A stretch of DNA of 64,000 nt from positions 244,979-308,978 of the forward strand of contig JAZKHT010000004.1 in NCBI GenBank assembly GCA_040385245.1, in the 5' to 3' direction. This DNA is from JAZKHT01 sp040385245 (GTDB lineage Bacteria; Pseudomonadota; Alphaproteobacteria; Rhodobacterales; Rhodobacteraceae). The position numbers were made by a program, and so were the translations under genes. The notes below the pieces were generated by a model. That model was given only the letters and a program-made list of their open reading frames with translations, made no database searches and was not told the DNA's origin. Positions 52,014 to 60,744 of the stretch are shown here, in pieces (the first letter of the stretch is position 1; every line of letters starts with the position of its first letter).

Positions 52014-52958
52014 ATGAACGAAACTAAACTCGACAGGGTCGACCTTAACCTGCTCGTCACCTTCGACGTGCTGATGACCGAACGGAACGTTACCCGCACG
52101 GCCGACAAGCTGCACAAGACGCCGTCCGCAATCAGCCATGCCCTGAACCGCCTGCGTGAGCAACTGGGCGACCCGCTCCTCGTTCGTGTCGGGGACAGGA
52201 TGGAACCCAGCCCCTTCGCACTCCGCCTGATTGAAGACGTGCGCCCCATCTTGCGCGAAATTAAACGGGTCGTGGCCCCCCAGCCCCCCTTCGACCCTTC
52301 CAGCACTTCCCACTGCTTCTGCCTCGCATTCCCTGATTTTCCTGGCCTGACAAGCACGATCATCGGTCGCGCACAAGCGCAGGCGCCCGGTGTGCGCTTC
52401 GACTGGGTCACGCTAACAAAGGAAACGGTCCGCGCCACTCTCGCGGGCGATATCGACCTCGCGATGGTCTATGGCGGCGAAACCCTTCCCGAAGGCATCG
52501 AATACCTCGACGCTCCCACCGAGACCCGCGCTACATTCCTGCGCGAAGATCACCCTGCCATCCCGACATGGGGCGCCGACGAATGGCCTCGCTGGCCCCA
52601 TATCCAAGTTATTAGCGGTAACGCCAGCCGCAGCCCAAGCGAGGCCACCAGCCACTCCGGCACCACCCAGCGTACAATCGGCGCCCGGATCAGCCACTTT
52701 TCCGGCGTGGGCCCTCTTCTCGCCCGCACGAACATGATTGCCACCTTGAACAAGCTCGCGATCCACGGCGATGTCGCCCCCTTTGGCCTCCGAGCCCTTC
52801 CTCCCCCCATTGCTCAAATGCCCTTGCGTGTGCGCTTCATCTGGAGCTTCCGCCTTACGAACCATCCCGCCCACGGCTGGATGCGGCAACTGGCCATCGA
52901 CACCTATCTCGAACAGCAGCGCGAGGCTGAAGCAGCTTATTCTTGGACTACCGGCTGA
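52014..52958 (+). CDS. LysR-family transcriptional regulator
   Basis: 314 residues from the ATG at 52014 (MNETKLDRVDLNLLVTFDVL). The winged HTH is plain: NVTRTADKLHKTPSAISHAL, then LREQLGDPLLVRVGDRMEPS. The effector domain has DLAMVYGG and a PxxHGWMRQL end as in NodD/PcpR-type LysRs. It is divergent from the sulfotransferase with about 100 bases between, the standard layout for a LysR regulator and its target. The inducer is unknown. Confidence 0.9.
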   Translation: MNETKLDRVDLNLLVTFDVLMTERNVTRTADKLHKTPSAISHALNRLREQLGDPLLVRVGDRMEPSPFALRLIEDVRPILREIKRVVAPQPPFDPSSTSHCFCLAFPDFPGLTSTIIGRAQAQAPGVRFDWVTLTKETVRATLAGDIDLAMVYGGETLPEGIEYLDAPTETRATFLREDHPAIPTWGADEWPRWPHIQVISGNASRSPSEATSHSGTTQRTIGARISHFSGVGPLLARTNMIATLNKLAIHGDVAPFGLRALPPPIAQMPLRVRFIWSFRLTNHPAHGWMRQLAIDTYLEQQREAEAAYSWTTG

Positions 52959-53380
52959 TTGGGATATGTCCGAGCGGTTCTGCGGGTATATCAGCGATAG
53001 TGTCGGGATGGCGGCATATGAAGCGGCGGAACTCGAGTCCGGCAAGTTCGGAAATGAAACGTGGGGATTTTTGGCGAACCGCAACGCGATCCTGATGCCA
53101 ACCGAAAGGCGACCTTCACAACCGTCTTGTTGGACGCCTGAGAAGGACCGAGGCTGTGCTAAGTCCGGAGAATGTTCAGCTCAGCGTGGCGATGAACGGC
53201 GTCAGCGGGAAGTTGTTCTGAATTACTGCCGATTGCAAGTTTCCAGAATGCTGTAGCCGAGTGCATCGTCGGTGCAATAGTCGCGAGGGGCGGACTGCTG
53301 CCTGTGGTCTTGCGGCGTTGCAAATGCAGCATATCGGTAAAGCTGTCGGTCGGCATGCAGACTGCAACAAACAGCTATAC
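52959..53380. other. Intergenic region, no gene recognised
   Basis: Open frames here lack family features, and codon usage and composition look non-coding. It separates the LysR gene from the SDR fragment and is probably decayed DNA. Confidence 0.45.
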
Positions 53381-53701
53381 TTATTCCTGAGCGTTGCAAA
53401 AATTGTGCGCTTCTTCCGCGCCGCCGGAGGTCGAAAGCCGCATGCCTGCATTGGCGAAGGCCGCGTTCAGCCCGCCCGTCTTGCTGACGATGGCCGCCAT
53501 CGCAGTCTTAAGGTCGCATAGGCCGGTCACATCGCCTGGCAAGGCCACGACCTTGTCGCCAAGTTCGATCGAGAGAGCGTCCAGTTTATCCTCTGATCGC
53601 GCAAACAGCCCGACCTGCCATCCATGCGCGACCGCCAGTCGCGCCGTAGCTGCCCCGATGCCACTGGACGCGCCGGTGATGAAAAGTGCCTTCGGGCTCA
53701 T
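53381..53701 (-). pseudogene. Short-chain dehydrogenase/reductase, 3'-truncated
   Basis: From the ATG at 53701 (MSPKALFITGASSGIGAATA) the frame encodes the NAD(P) motif TGASSGIG, the adenine-site LPGDVTG and the structural AFANAGM. It then leaves the family at about residue 100 and stops at 53381. The catalytic Ser, YxxxK and the whole C-terminal half of a normal SDR (about 230-250 residues) are missing, so it cannot be active. Confidence 0.75.
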
Positions 53702-53895
53702 GTCGTGTCCAATTATGTGAGGGGGCATCTGAAAGAGAACGCTTTCGTGGTCATTGCGTTGCGTCCGTGCCGAATTACTCGCGTACGGCGAAAGCGGCGT
53801 CAGGAGTTAAGGCCGACCGTCTGGACGATTGGCGGCATTGGCAAGGAACACATGGCGGCGGCATGCGTTGCATAAGTCAGCGCAAAGGGGCCAAC

Positions 53896-54280
53896 GTGTC
53901 GACAATCACAACAGTCAATCCCGCGACTGAGCAAGACATTCAGACCTTCACCGTCATGGATGAGCAAGAAGCAACGGAGCGGGTAGAAGCCTGCCATGCG
54001 GCGTTTCTGGAGTGGCGCAAGCTGAGCCCAACGACGCCTATCTGGTCCTGGAAGACGCGGACATCGAAATTGCGGTCAAGTATTCGGTCATCGGGCGGCT
54101 CTATAACAACAGCGAGACCTGCGTATCTGCGAAGCGGTTCACCGTATGATCCGCATTAACACCTTCGGGGCCATGGACCCGAACATGCCGTTTGGCGTCA
54201 AAGACTCCGGTTATGGGCGCGAGCATGGCGGCTTTGGCATGAAGGAGTTCGTCAACGTGAAGGCGATTTTTCTGCCGTGA
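53896..54280 (+). pseudogene. Aldehyde dehydrogenase remnant with two internal deletions
   Basis: Three pieces of one ALDH gene stand in order but in different frames. Piece 1 (53896 to about 54030): MSTITTVNPATEQDIQTF and FLEWRKLS, the N-terminus of GabD-like enzymes. Piece 2 (54033-54145): DAYLVLEDADIEIAVKYSV and NNSETCVSAKRFTV, including the region around the catalytic Cys. Piece 3 (54146-54280): INTFGAMDPNMPFGVKDSGY through EHGGFGMKEFVNVKAIF, the C-terminus. About 350 residues are missing in two gaps. Confidence 0.85.
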
Positions 54281-54333
54281 TCCCGCCTGATCCCAGGCTT
54301 TCACCCGTCTCCGTCACAAACAAGGATCCTTCC

Positions 54334-54941
54334 ATGAGCATGACCATCCTCGTCGCCGGTGCCACTGGCAGAACCGGACTACTGCTTGTTCAGGAATTGC
54401 TCGATCAGGGGCACAAGCCGACCGCGCTTGTCCGCGAAAATTCCGACATCAGCGCGCTGCCGCAAGGCGTTGACCTGCGCCGGGGTGATCTGACGGACCT
54501 GCACGACGGTGTGTGCGACGGGATGGATGCGGTGATCTTTGCCGCAGGCTCCGGTGGGTCGACGGGCCCGGACCCGGAGATGACTAAAAGGTGGACCGGG
54601 ACGGTGCCAGACGCCTGACCGATCTGGCCCGCGACGCAGGGGTGACGCGTTCTGTGATGCTCAGTTCCGTCGGGGCAGATCAAACGGACCCGACGGGAGA
54701 GCTTGCCCATTACCTGAAAGCCAAGCACGAGGCCGACGAGCGCCTGATGGCCTCTGGACTGACCTACGCAATCCTGCGCCCGGTGGCCTTGACCAATGAC
54801 GGGCGCGGTGCCGATGTGACCCTGGGTGAAGCGGTCGACACATCCGCAACGGCCTCGCGCGCTGATGTGGCCCACGTCCTGGCCGAGGCCGCCACCACTG
54901 GGCGCTTCGACGGCATGGCACAGAATATGCAATCTGCCTGA
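54334..54941 (+). pseudogene. NAD(P)H-binding (atypical SDR/NmrA-like) protein, frameshifted
   Basis: From the ATG at 54334: MSMTILVAGATGRTGLLLVQ, the Rossmann motif GATGRTG, then GDLTD and AVIFAAGSGGSTGP. At the A run 54586-54589 the frame shifts. The continuation VDRDGARRLTDLARDAGVTR, MLSSVGAD and YLKAKHEADERLMASGLTYA is in another frame up to 54941. One extra A would rejoin a normal protein of about 203 residues. It lies just upstream of curA. Confidence 0.82.
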
Positions 54942-55024
54942 CATTGCGACCGTGCCAGTGATCTGGCCGTTAAGAAAACTCGATGATTTCCTGCAAGTTG
55001 ATTTTCCTGAAAGGACCCTTTCCC

Positions 55025-56056
55025 ATGACGCAATCGAAGACACGGAACCGCAAGTTTGTCCTCGCTAAGCGTCCCAAGGGCGAGCCGGACGACAGCACCC
55101 TTCGACTTGAAACCGAAGACATTGCGCCCCCCGGCAAGGGCCAGATGCTGCTGCGCAACGAATATCTGTCGCTGGACCCTTACATGCGGGGCCGGATGAG
55201 TGATGCGCCGTCCTATGCGGCCCCGGTCGAAATCGGAGCGGTCATGGTTGGGGGCACCGTCGCGCAGGTCGTGTCGTCCGACGTGGCGGGCTTTGCGGCA
55301 GGCGACTGGGTGCAGGCATTCGGCGGCTGGCAGGATTACGCCCTGTCCGACGGCAGCGGCGTGACCAACATGGGAAGGACTCCCAAAAACCCGTCCTGGG
55401 CGCTGGGCGTGCTGGGGATGCCGGGCCTGACCGCTTGGGCGGGACTGACCCAGATCGGCCAGCCAAAAGCGGGCGAGACGCTGGTCGTTGCCGGTGCCAG
55501 TGGTCCCGTCGGGGCCACTGTGGGTCAGATTGGCAAGATCCTCGGCCTGCATGTCGTGGGAGTCGCGGGAGGAGCCGAGAAGTGCCGCCACGTGGTCCAA
55601 AGCCTCGGGTTTGATGCCTGCATCGATTACAAGGCAGACGGTTTCCCAAGTGCCCTGAAAGCGGCGGTACCTGATGGCATTGACATCTATTTCGAAAATG
55701 TCGGCGGCGCGGTTTTCGATGCGGTGATGCCGAACCTGAACCCCAAGGCGCGCATCCCGGTTTGCGGCCTGATTTCGCAATACAACGCCACCGCACTGCC
55801 GGACGGTCCAGACCGGATGAACCTACTGCTGGGCATGATCCTGCGCAAGCGGATGACCCTGCGCGGCTTCATCGTATTCGATGACTTTGGTCACCTTTAC
55901 CCCGAGTTCGCGAAGCAAATGAGGGAGTGGGTCAACGGAGGGAAAGTCCAATACCGCGAGGAAATGATCAATGGTCTGGAACTTGCCCCGACGGCGTTCG
56001 TTGGCCTGCTGCGAGGCGAGGCATTCGGCAAACGTGTCGTCAGGCTGACCGAATGA
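55025..56056 (+). CDS. NADP-dependent oxidoreductase, zinc-independent MDR type (CurA-like)
   Basis: 343 residues from the ATG at 55025 with AAGGA upstream. NEYLSLDPYMRGRMSD, the nucleotide loop AGASGPVGATVGQIGKI, FENVGGAVFDAVMPNL and MTLRGFIVFD are typical of the leukotriene B4 12-hydroxydehydrogenase/CurA group, which reduces the C=C of alpha,beta-unsaturated carbonyls with NADPH. No zinc-binding Cys set is present, as expected. Downstream lies pfpI. Its last 279 bases are duplicated at 60436. Confidence 0.92.
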   Translation: MTQSKTRNRKFVLAKRPKGEPDDSTLRLETEDIAPPGKGQMLLRNEYLSLDPYMRGRMSDAPSYAAPVEIGAVMVGGTVAQVVSSDVAGFAAGDWVQAFGGWQDYALSDGSGVTNMGRTPKNPSWALGVLGMPGLTAWAGLTQIGQPKAGETLVVAGASGPVGATVGQIGKILGLHVVGVAGGAEKCRHVVQSLGFDACIDYKADGFPSALKAAVPDGIDIYFENVGGAVFDAVMPNLNPKARIPVCGLISQYNATALPDGPDRMNLLLGMILRKRMTLRGFIVFDDFGHLYPEFAKQMREWVNGGKVQYREEMINGLELAPTAFVGLLRGEAFGKRVVRLTE

Positions 56057-56761
56057 AACGCAGCCATTTTTGAAAGGCACTTCCCGATGAAGATTCTCAT
56101 GGTTCTCACATCGCACGACAAACTCGGCGACACCGGCAAGAAAACTGGGTTCTGGCTCGAAGAGTTCGCCGCACCCTACTACGTCTTTAAAGACGCAGGG
56201 GCGGAGATCACGCTGGCCTCACCGAAGGGCGGCCAGCCACCGCTGGACCCTACCAGCGACGCAGTCGACGCACAGACTGAGGCGACCAAACGTTTCAAGG
56301 GCGACAAGGCGGCCCAGAGCGATCTGGCAAACACCGTCGTCTTGTCCACGGTCCCGGCAGATGGTTTCGATGCGATCTTCTATCCCGGCGGTCACGGCCC
56401 GCTTTGGGATCTGGCCGAGGATGCCGACAGCGTCAAGCTGATCGAAACCTTCGCGCGCACCAACCGCCCGATCGCCGCTGTCTGCCACGCCCCGGCGGTG
56501 TTCAAGCACCCCAAGGGCGCGGACGGCAAGCCGCTGGTGGCGGGCAAGACCGTGACCGGGTTCACCAATACCGAAGAAGCGGCTGCTGGCCTGACCGATG
56601 TTGTCCCCTTTCTTGTCGAGGACATGCTGAAAGCCAATGGCGGCATATATGAAAAGGGTGCCGACTGGGCATCGTTCGTGGTAATTGACGGCAGGCTGGT
56701 CACCGGACAGAACCCGGCGTCGTCCGAAGAAGCGGCCCGGAAGCTGCTCGACCTGCTGTGA
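55778..56761 (+). repeat. Direct repeat copy 1: curA 3' end plus pfpI (984 bp)
   Basis: This segment is collinear with 60436-61419 and has exactly the same length: 279 bases of curA, a 30-base spacer and 675 bases of pfpI. No indels separate the copies. The two PfpI proteins differ at about 25 of 224 positions by eye count. Confidence 0.85.
56087..56761 (+). CDS. Type 1 glutamine amidotransferase-like protein, DJ-1/PfpI superfamily (copy 1)
   Basis: 224 residues. MKILMVLTSHDKLGDTGKKT, the acidic EEFAAPYYVFKDAGAEITLA and PLDPTSD lead to FYPGGHGPLWDLAED. The nucleophile elbow AVCHAPAVFKHPKG provides the Cys and His. This matches the HchA/Hsp31-like and YDR533C-like group, associated with glyoxalase III activity and carbonyl-stress protection. 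Neighbouring CurA-type reductase genes also point to reactive-carbonyl defence (inference). 30 bases after curA. Confidence 0.9.
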   Translation: MKILMVLTSHDKLGDTGKKTGFWLEEFAAPYYVFKDAGAEITLASPKGGQPPLDPTSDAVDAQTEATKRFKGDKAAQSDLANTVVLSTVPADGFDAIFYPGGHGPLWDLAEDADSVKLIETFARTNRPIAAVCHAPAVFKHPKGADGKPLVAGKTVTGFTNTEEAAAGLTDVVPFLVEDMLKANGGIYEKGADWASFVVIDGRLVTGQNPASSEEAARKLLDLL

Positions 56762-56826
56762 AATGGCGCGGTTTGGCCATCTTGCGGGTGTGTTCTGCAA
56801 TTTGCAGGTGAGTGAAGGATGACGTC

Positions 56827-57819
56827 GTGCCGGAAAAACAGTCCCGTGCGCCACAGGGATATTTACCCTTCGTAGTGCTTGCCGTATTGGCATTGGCTGT
56901 TGCGGGGGCGGTGTGGTGGGTAACGCGCCCCGGACCGTTGCTAATCCAGGGCGAAGTGGCAGCATCGCGTGTTGATGTGTCGGCCCGCGTGTCTGGCCGG
57001 GTTTCTGAAGTGACCTCTGATCTTGGTGACACTGTGGATACGAGCGTGACTCTGGTCACCCTGACCAATCCGCAGCTCGTCACTGCCCATGCCGCAGCCG
57101 CGTCGGCGTTGGAGGTGGCGCGAGCGTCGCAGGCGGCCGCCGGGGCGACCCGGCCGGAATTGATCCGAGTGCGTGAGGCTGACCTGGCCCTAGCGGAGGC
57201 CGACCTGCGGCTCGCACAGGAACAGATCGCACGCGATACCGAACTGTCGCAACAGGGTCTGCGACCGCAGGCCTTGCTGGACCAGTCGATCCGAAACGTC
57301 GAAACCACTACCCGCCGCGTCGAGTCTGCGCAGGCGCAATTGGACCTGTCCCGCGCTGGCGCCTCACCCGAAGACCGGGCTTTGGCGGCAGCACAGGTCG
57401 CCCAGGCCGAAGCCACGCTGGCGCAGCGGCAAGCCGATCTGGATGAGCTGATCGTCATCGCCCCGATGGCCGGTGAGATTTCAGCTCGGCTGATCGAACC
57501 CGGCGAGAATATCGGCCCCGGCGCGCCCCTCTTCACGATTGTCGATCTGGACAGCGCTTGGTTCACCTTCAACTTGCGTGAAGATCTACTGGCGGGCTTG
57601 CAGGTTGGGGACAGCCTGCCGGTGCGGGTGCCTGCGCTGGATACCGAGGTTGAGGCCGCGATCACCCTAATCAACGTGCAGGGCCAGTTTGCCAGCTGGC
57701 GCGCCACGCGCGCTACGGGCGATTTCGACCTGCGCAGCTTTGAAGTGCGCGCCCGGGCCACCACCCCTCTGTCCGGACTGCGGCCCGGCATGTCTGCGTT
57801 GATCACGCTGGGGGAGTAG
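56827..57819 (+). CDS. HlyD-family membrane fusion (periplasmic adaptor) protein
   Basis: 330 residues from a GTG at 56827 with AAGGA seven bases upstream; a GTG at 56812 lacks a well-placed site. One N-terminal membrane helix (about residues 15-36) is followed by a lipoyl half-motif VSARVSGRVSEVTSDLGDTV. A long alpha-helical hairpin (about 90-210, rich in A/E/R/Q) leads to the second half IVIAPMAGEISARLIEPGE and the beta-barrel. It links inner-membrane pumps to an outer-membrane duct. First gene of a three-gene export operon. Confidence 0.92.
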   Translation: MPEKQSRAPQGYLPFVVLAVLALAVAGAVWWVTRPGPLLIQGEVAASRVDVSARVSGRVSEVTSDLGDTVDTSVTLVTLTNPQLVTAHAAAASALEVARASQAAAGATRPELIRVREADLALAEADLRLAQEQIARDTELSQQGLRPQALLDQSIRNVETTTRRVESAQAQLDLSRAGASPEDRALAAAQVAQAEATLAQRQADLDELIVIAPMAGEISARLIEPGENIGPGAPLFTIVDLDSAWFTFNLREDLLAGLQVGDSLPVRVPALDTEVEAAITLINVQGQFASWRATRATGDFDLRSFEVRARATTPLSGLRPGMSALITLGE

Positions 57820-57825
57820 GCTGCG

Positions 57826-58980
57826 ATGGGACGGCTGATGCAGCGCGAGTTCGGCCTGTTGCTGCGCATTCCTGTCCTGCTGGGGTTGGTGGTCGTTTTG
57901 CCTGTGCTGATGATTGTGCTGCTGACCGGCATCTTTCGTGCGGGCATCCCCACCGGTATGGCGGTGGCGGTGGTCGATCTGGACCGCTCCGACCTTTCTC
58001 GCAGCATCACCCGGATGCTGGATGCAGCCCCCGAGGTGCGGGTGATCCATCAGGCGCTTGGCCTGTCCGAGGCCCGCGCTCTGATCGTATCGGGAGCTGT
58101 GCGCGGAGCGGTCTTGCTGCCAGCGGGGCTTGAACGGGACATGACGCGCGGCGACCGGCCCGAGATAGTCACCTTCTATGACAACCAGCACATGAGCGCG
58201 GGCTCGCTGGTCGCGCGGGGTGCGCGCGGGGCGATTGACACAGCACTTGCCGGGCAGCGCGTCTCGATCCGCGAGGGACAGGGCGAGGCACCGAGGCAGG
58301 CGCAGACAGCAGTGCAGCCGATCCCGTTGCAGGCGCATGCGCTGTTCAACCCGGCGTTTGACTATGTGCATTTCCTGCTCGCGGCTTTGGTACCAACGAT
58401 CTTGCAGATCATCGCCGCTGCCGGGACAGCCTATGCCATCTCGCTCGATTTCGGTCCCGGCCGCGACCCGCAAATTCTGGTGCGGCTGGCGGGCGGCCTT
58501 TTGCCTGCGATGTTGGGCAAAATCCTGCCCTATACGGCCGTCTTTCTGGTGATCCTGGGGTTGTCGGATTTGGCGCTTTATGGCTGGCTGGACGTGCCAT
58601 TGCGCGGGTCGCTGCCGCTGATGGCGGCGGGGGCGGTGCTGTTCGTGCTGGCTGCACAACTGATCGGCGCGGTGGCCTTCGTGCTGACCCGCGACATGGG
58701 GCCGGCGGCCAGCATCATCGCCGTCATCACCGCCCCGGCCTTTGGCTTTATGGGCCTTGGCTTCCCGCGTGAGGCCATGTCGCCCCTGGCGCAGGCGTGG
58801 GGCGCGATGATCCCCGGCACCTGGTATGTGCAGTTGCGCATCGACCAGTCCTTGCGTGCCACCCCGGTCGAGATTTCGGTCTGGCCGGTGCTTTGGCTTG
58901 CGCTGATTGTGCTGGGACTGGCGGTCCTTTCGCTCGCACAGCTGGCGCGGCTGCGTCGCAACCTTAAGGCTGCCGCATGA
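57826..58980 (+). CDS. ABC-2 type permease, YhhJ/DrrB-like (first)
   Basis: 384 residues. One N-terminal helix, a large periplasmic domain (about residues 45-190, with AVVDLDRSDLSRSITRMLDA and YDNQHMSAGSLV), then five helices (FLLAALVPTILQIIAA onwards). This is the ABC2_membrane_3 architecture of YhhJ-type export permeases. No Walker motifs. Six bases after the HlyD gene, ATGA overlap with the second permease. Confidence 0.9.
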   Translation: MGRLMQREFGLLLRIPVLLGLVVVLPVLMIVLLTGIFRAGIPTGMAVAVVDLDRSDLSRSITRMLDAAPEVRVIHQALGLSEARALIVSGAVRGAVLLPAGLERDMTRGDRPEIVTFYDNQHMSAGSLVARGARGAIDTALAGQRVSIREGQGEAPRQAQTAVQPIPLQAHALFNPAFDYVHFLLAALVPTILQIIAAAGTAYAISLDFGPGRDPQILVRLAGGLLPAMLGKILPYTAVFLVILGLSDLALYGWLDVPLRGSLPLMAAGAVLFVLAAQLIGAVAFVLTRDMGPAASIIAVITAPAFGFMGLGFPREAMSPLAQAWGAMIPGTWYVQLRIDQSLRATPVEISVWPVLWLALIVLGLAVLSLAQLARLRRNLKAAA

Positions 58981-60119
58981 ACGCTGTCTGGCGCGCCATG
59001 CGGGATGAATTGCGTGCGGTCTTTGCCGACAGTCAGGTCAGGTCGATCTTGCTGATATCGCTATTGATTTATGCGGTGATCTACCCGTTGCCCTACCGGG
59101 CCGAACTGTTGCGGGATGTGCCGGTGGTGCTGCTCGACCAAGACCGCACGACCACCTCGGCTGACCTTGTTCGCCGTGTCAATGCGTCCGAGGCACTCGC
59201 GATCAGCACTGATGCACGCGACATGGCACAGGCGGTCCGGCTGGTGCACGAACGCAGAGCCTATGGTGTTCTGTTGATCCCCGAAGGCTTTGAACGCAAC
59301 CTCCTTCGCGGTCGTCAAAGCCCGGTCGCGGTCTATGCCGATGCCAGCTATTTCCTGATGTATCAGCGCGTCATGCAAGGCGCCGCCGTGCCGATCCGCC
59401 AGATGGGGGCCGAGGTTGAGGTGGCGCGGCTGATGGCCACCGGCGCGGGGCTTGGCGTGGCGCGGGCGCAGGTCAGCCCGGTCAATCAGGTTGAGGTGGC
59501 GCTGTTCAACCCCGCTGCGGGCTATGCGACCTATGTGCTGCCTGCGGCGTTCGTGCTGATCTTGCAGCAGACAATCCTGATGGGTCTGGCGCTGACCGCC
59601 ACTCGGCGCAAGACGGGTAGTGATCATCCGGTGTGGCTCGTCTTGGGGCGCATGGTGGCATGGGTGGCGATCTATTCCGTTTTGCTGCCGGTCTATCTGA
59701 TCGTCCTGCCCGCCCTTTACGGCCTGCCGAATCTTGGCCACGTCGGCGATGTCCTGGCAATTGGGCTTCCGTTCGTGCTCGCGGTGGGCCTTCTGGCCCA
59801 ATGCGTGGCTGCCGTGTTCAGATCGGCCGCGGTGGTGCAAGTGGTGCTGCTGGCAGTGGGGTTGCCGCTTTTCTTTCTGTCCGGTTTTGCATGGCCGGTC
59901 GAAGCGATCCCGCCTTTGCTCAATGGCGTGGCGCAGTTCGTGCCTTCAACTCCCGCGATAGACGGGCTGGTCCGCGTCAGTCAGATGGGTGCCAGGTTAC
60001 CGGATCTGGCCCAGACTCTGTGGCATCTGTGGGCGCTTACCGGGGGGCTTGGCCTTGCTGCCATCATAATTGAGGCATTGAAAGCGAAACCGGCGTCGGT
60101 GCACCGCGCATTGCGTTGA
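58977..60119 (+). CDS. ABC-2 type permease, YhhJ/DrrB-like (second)
   Basis: 380 residues with the same architecture as its neighbour: N-terminal helix, periplasmic domain (VVLLDQDRTTTSADLVRRVN, VYADASYFLMYQRVM) and C-terminal helices (GYATYVLPAAFVLILQQTIL). Two different ABC-2 permeases plus HlyD form a heterodimeric exporter. The expected ATP-binding subunit is not in the operon or elsewhere in the window. Ends 316 bases before the duplicated curA fragment. Confidence 0.9.
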   Translation: MNAVWRAMRDELRAVFADSQVRSILLISLLIYAVIYPLPYRAELLRDVPVVLLDQDRTTTSADLVRRVNASEALAISTDARDMAQAVRLVHERRAYGVLLIPEGFERNLLRGRQSPVAVYADASYFLMYQRVMQGAAVPIRQMGAEVEVARLMATGAGLGVARAQVSPVNQVEVALFNPAAGYATYVLPAAFVLILQQTILMGLALTATRRKTGSDHPVWLVLGRMVAWVAIYSVLLPVYLIVLPALYGLPNLGHVGDVLAIGLPFVLAVGLLAQCVAAVFRSAAVVQVVLLAVGLPLFFLSGFAWPVEAIPPLLNGVAQFVPSTPAIDGLVRVSQMGARLPDLAQTLWHLWALTGGLGLAAIIIEALKAKPASVHRALR

Positions 60120-60435
60120 GACCGCCGCCCTGACTTGGAGACGCACTTCTTGCAGGGCGTCGGGTGCCCATGTCTGCTCGTGTTGTCAACGGGCTCGTGC
60201 TTCATGCCCTTGAGAAGCCAACGCACTTCCGTCTGGTCGCATCGGCGACATTGCGAGACGGTAAATGCTGCGGGCAGTTCGTACTGCCGGTTTGCGGAAG
60301 CCGCACCGCGGCATGCAAACCACGCTGAACGGCAGCTGAGGGCCGAGCGCGTCGATTCTGGCCAAACTAACGCAACGTGCGGTAAGCCGACTGCGAAAGT
60401 ATTGCAAGACCGATGCAGCGTTCGAGAGGAAGCTG
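60120..60435. other. Junction region between the export operon and the curA fragment
   Basis: No gene recognised. The first bases follow the permease stop. The region ends abruptly at 60436 where curA homology begins in mid-gene, so a recombination junction lies at or near 60430. Confidence 0.5.
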
Positions 60436-60714
60436 CAATACGATGCCACTGCGTTACCAGCCGGCCCGGACCGGCTGAACCTGCTGCTTGGTGCGATCCT
60501 GCGCAAGCGGATTACCATACGCGGCTTCATCGTGTATGATGTCTCCGGCCGCCTTTATCCTAAGTTCTCAAAGCAGATTGGCGAGTGGGTCAAGGCAGGA
60601 ACGATCCAATATCGCGAAGACATGATCAACGGCCTGGAACGGGCGGCGGCGGCGTTGGTTGGGTTGCTTAGAGGCGAGGCTTTCGGCAAACGGGTCGTAA
60701 AGCTGGCAGCCTGA
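60436..60714 (+). pseudogene. 3' fragment of a second CurA-type reductase
   Basis: 93 codons matching the C-terminus of the curA product at 55778-56056: QYDATALPAGPDRLNLLLG, RGFIVYDVSGRLYPKF, EGWV-like REDMINGLERAAA and GLLRGEAFGKRVVKL. The first 250 residues are absent and there is no start with a good ribosome site before MYDVSG at 60532. The reading frame is intact, so decay is recent or the copy is under gene conversion. Confidence 0.85.
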
Positions 60715-60744
60715 AACACGCATTTCTCAAAAGACAGCAATCAT

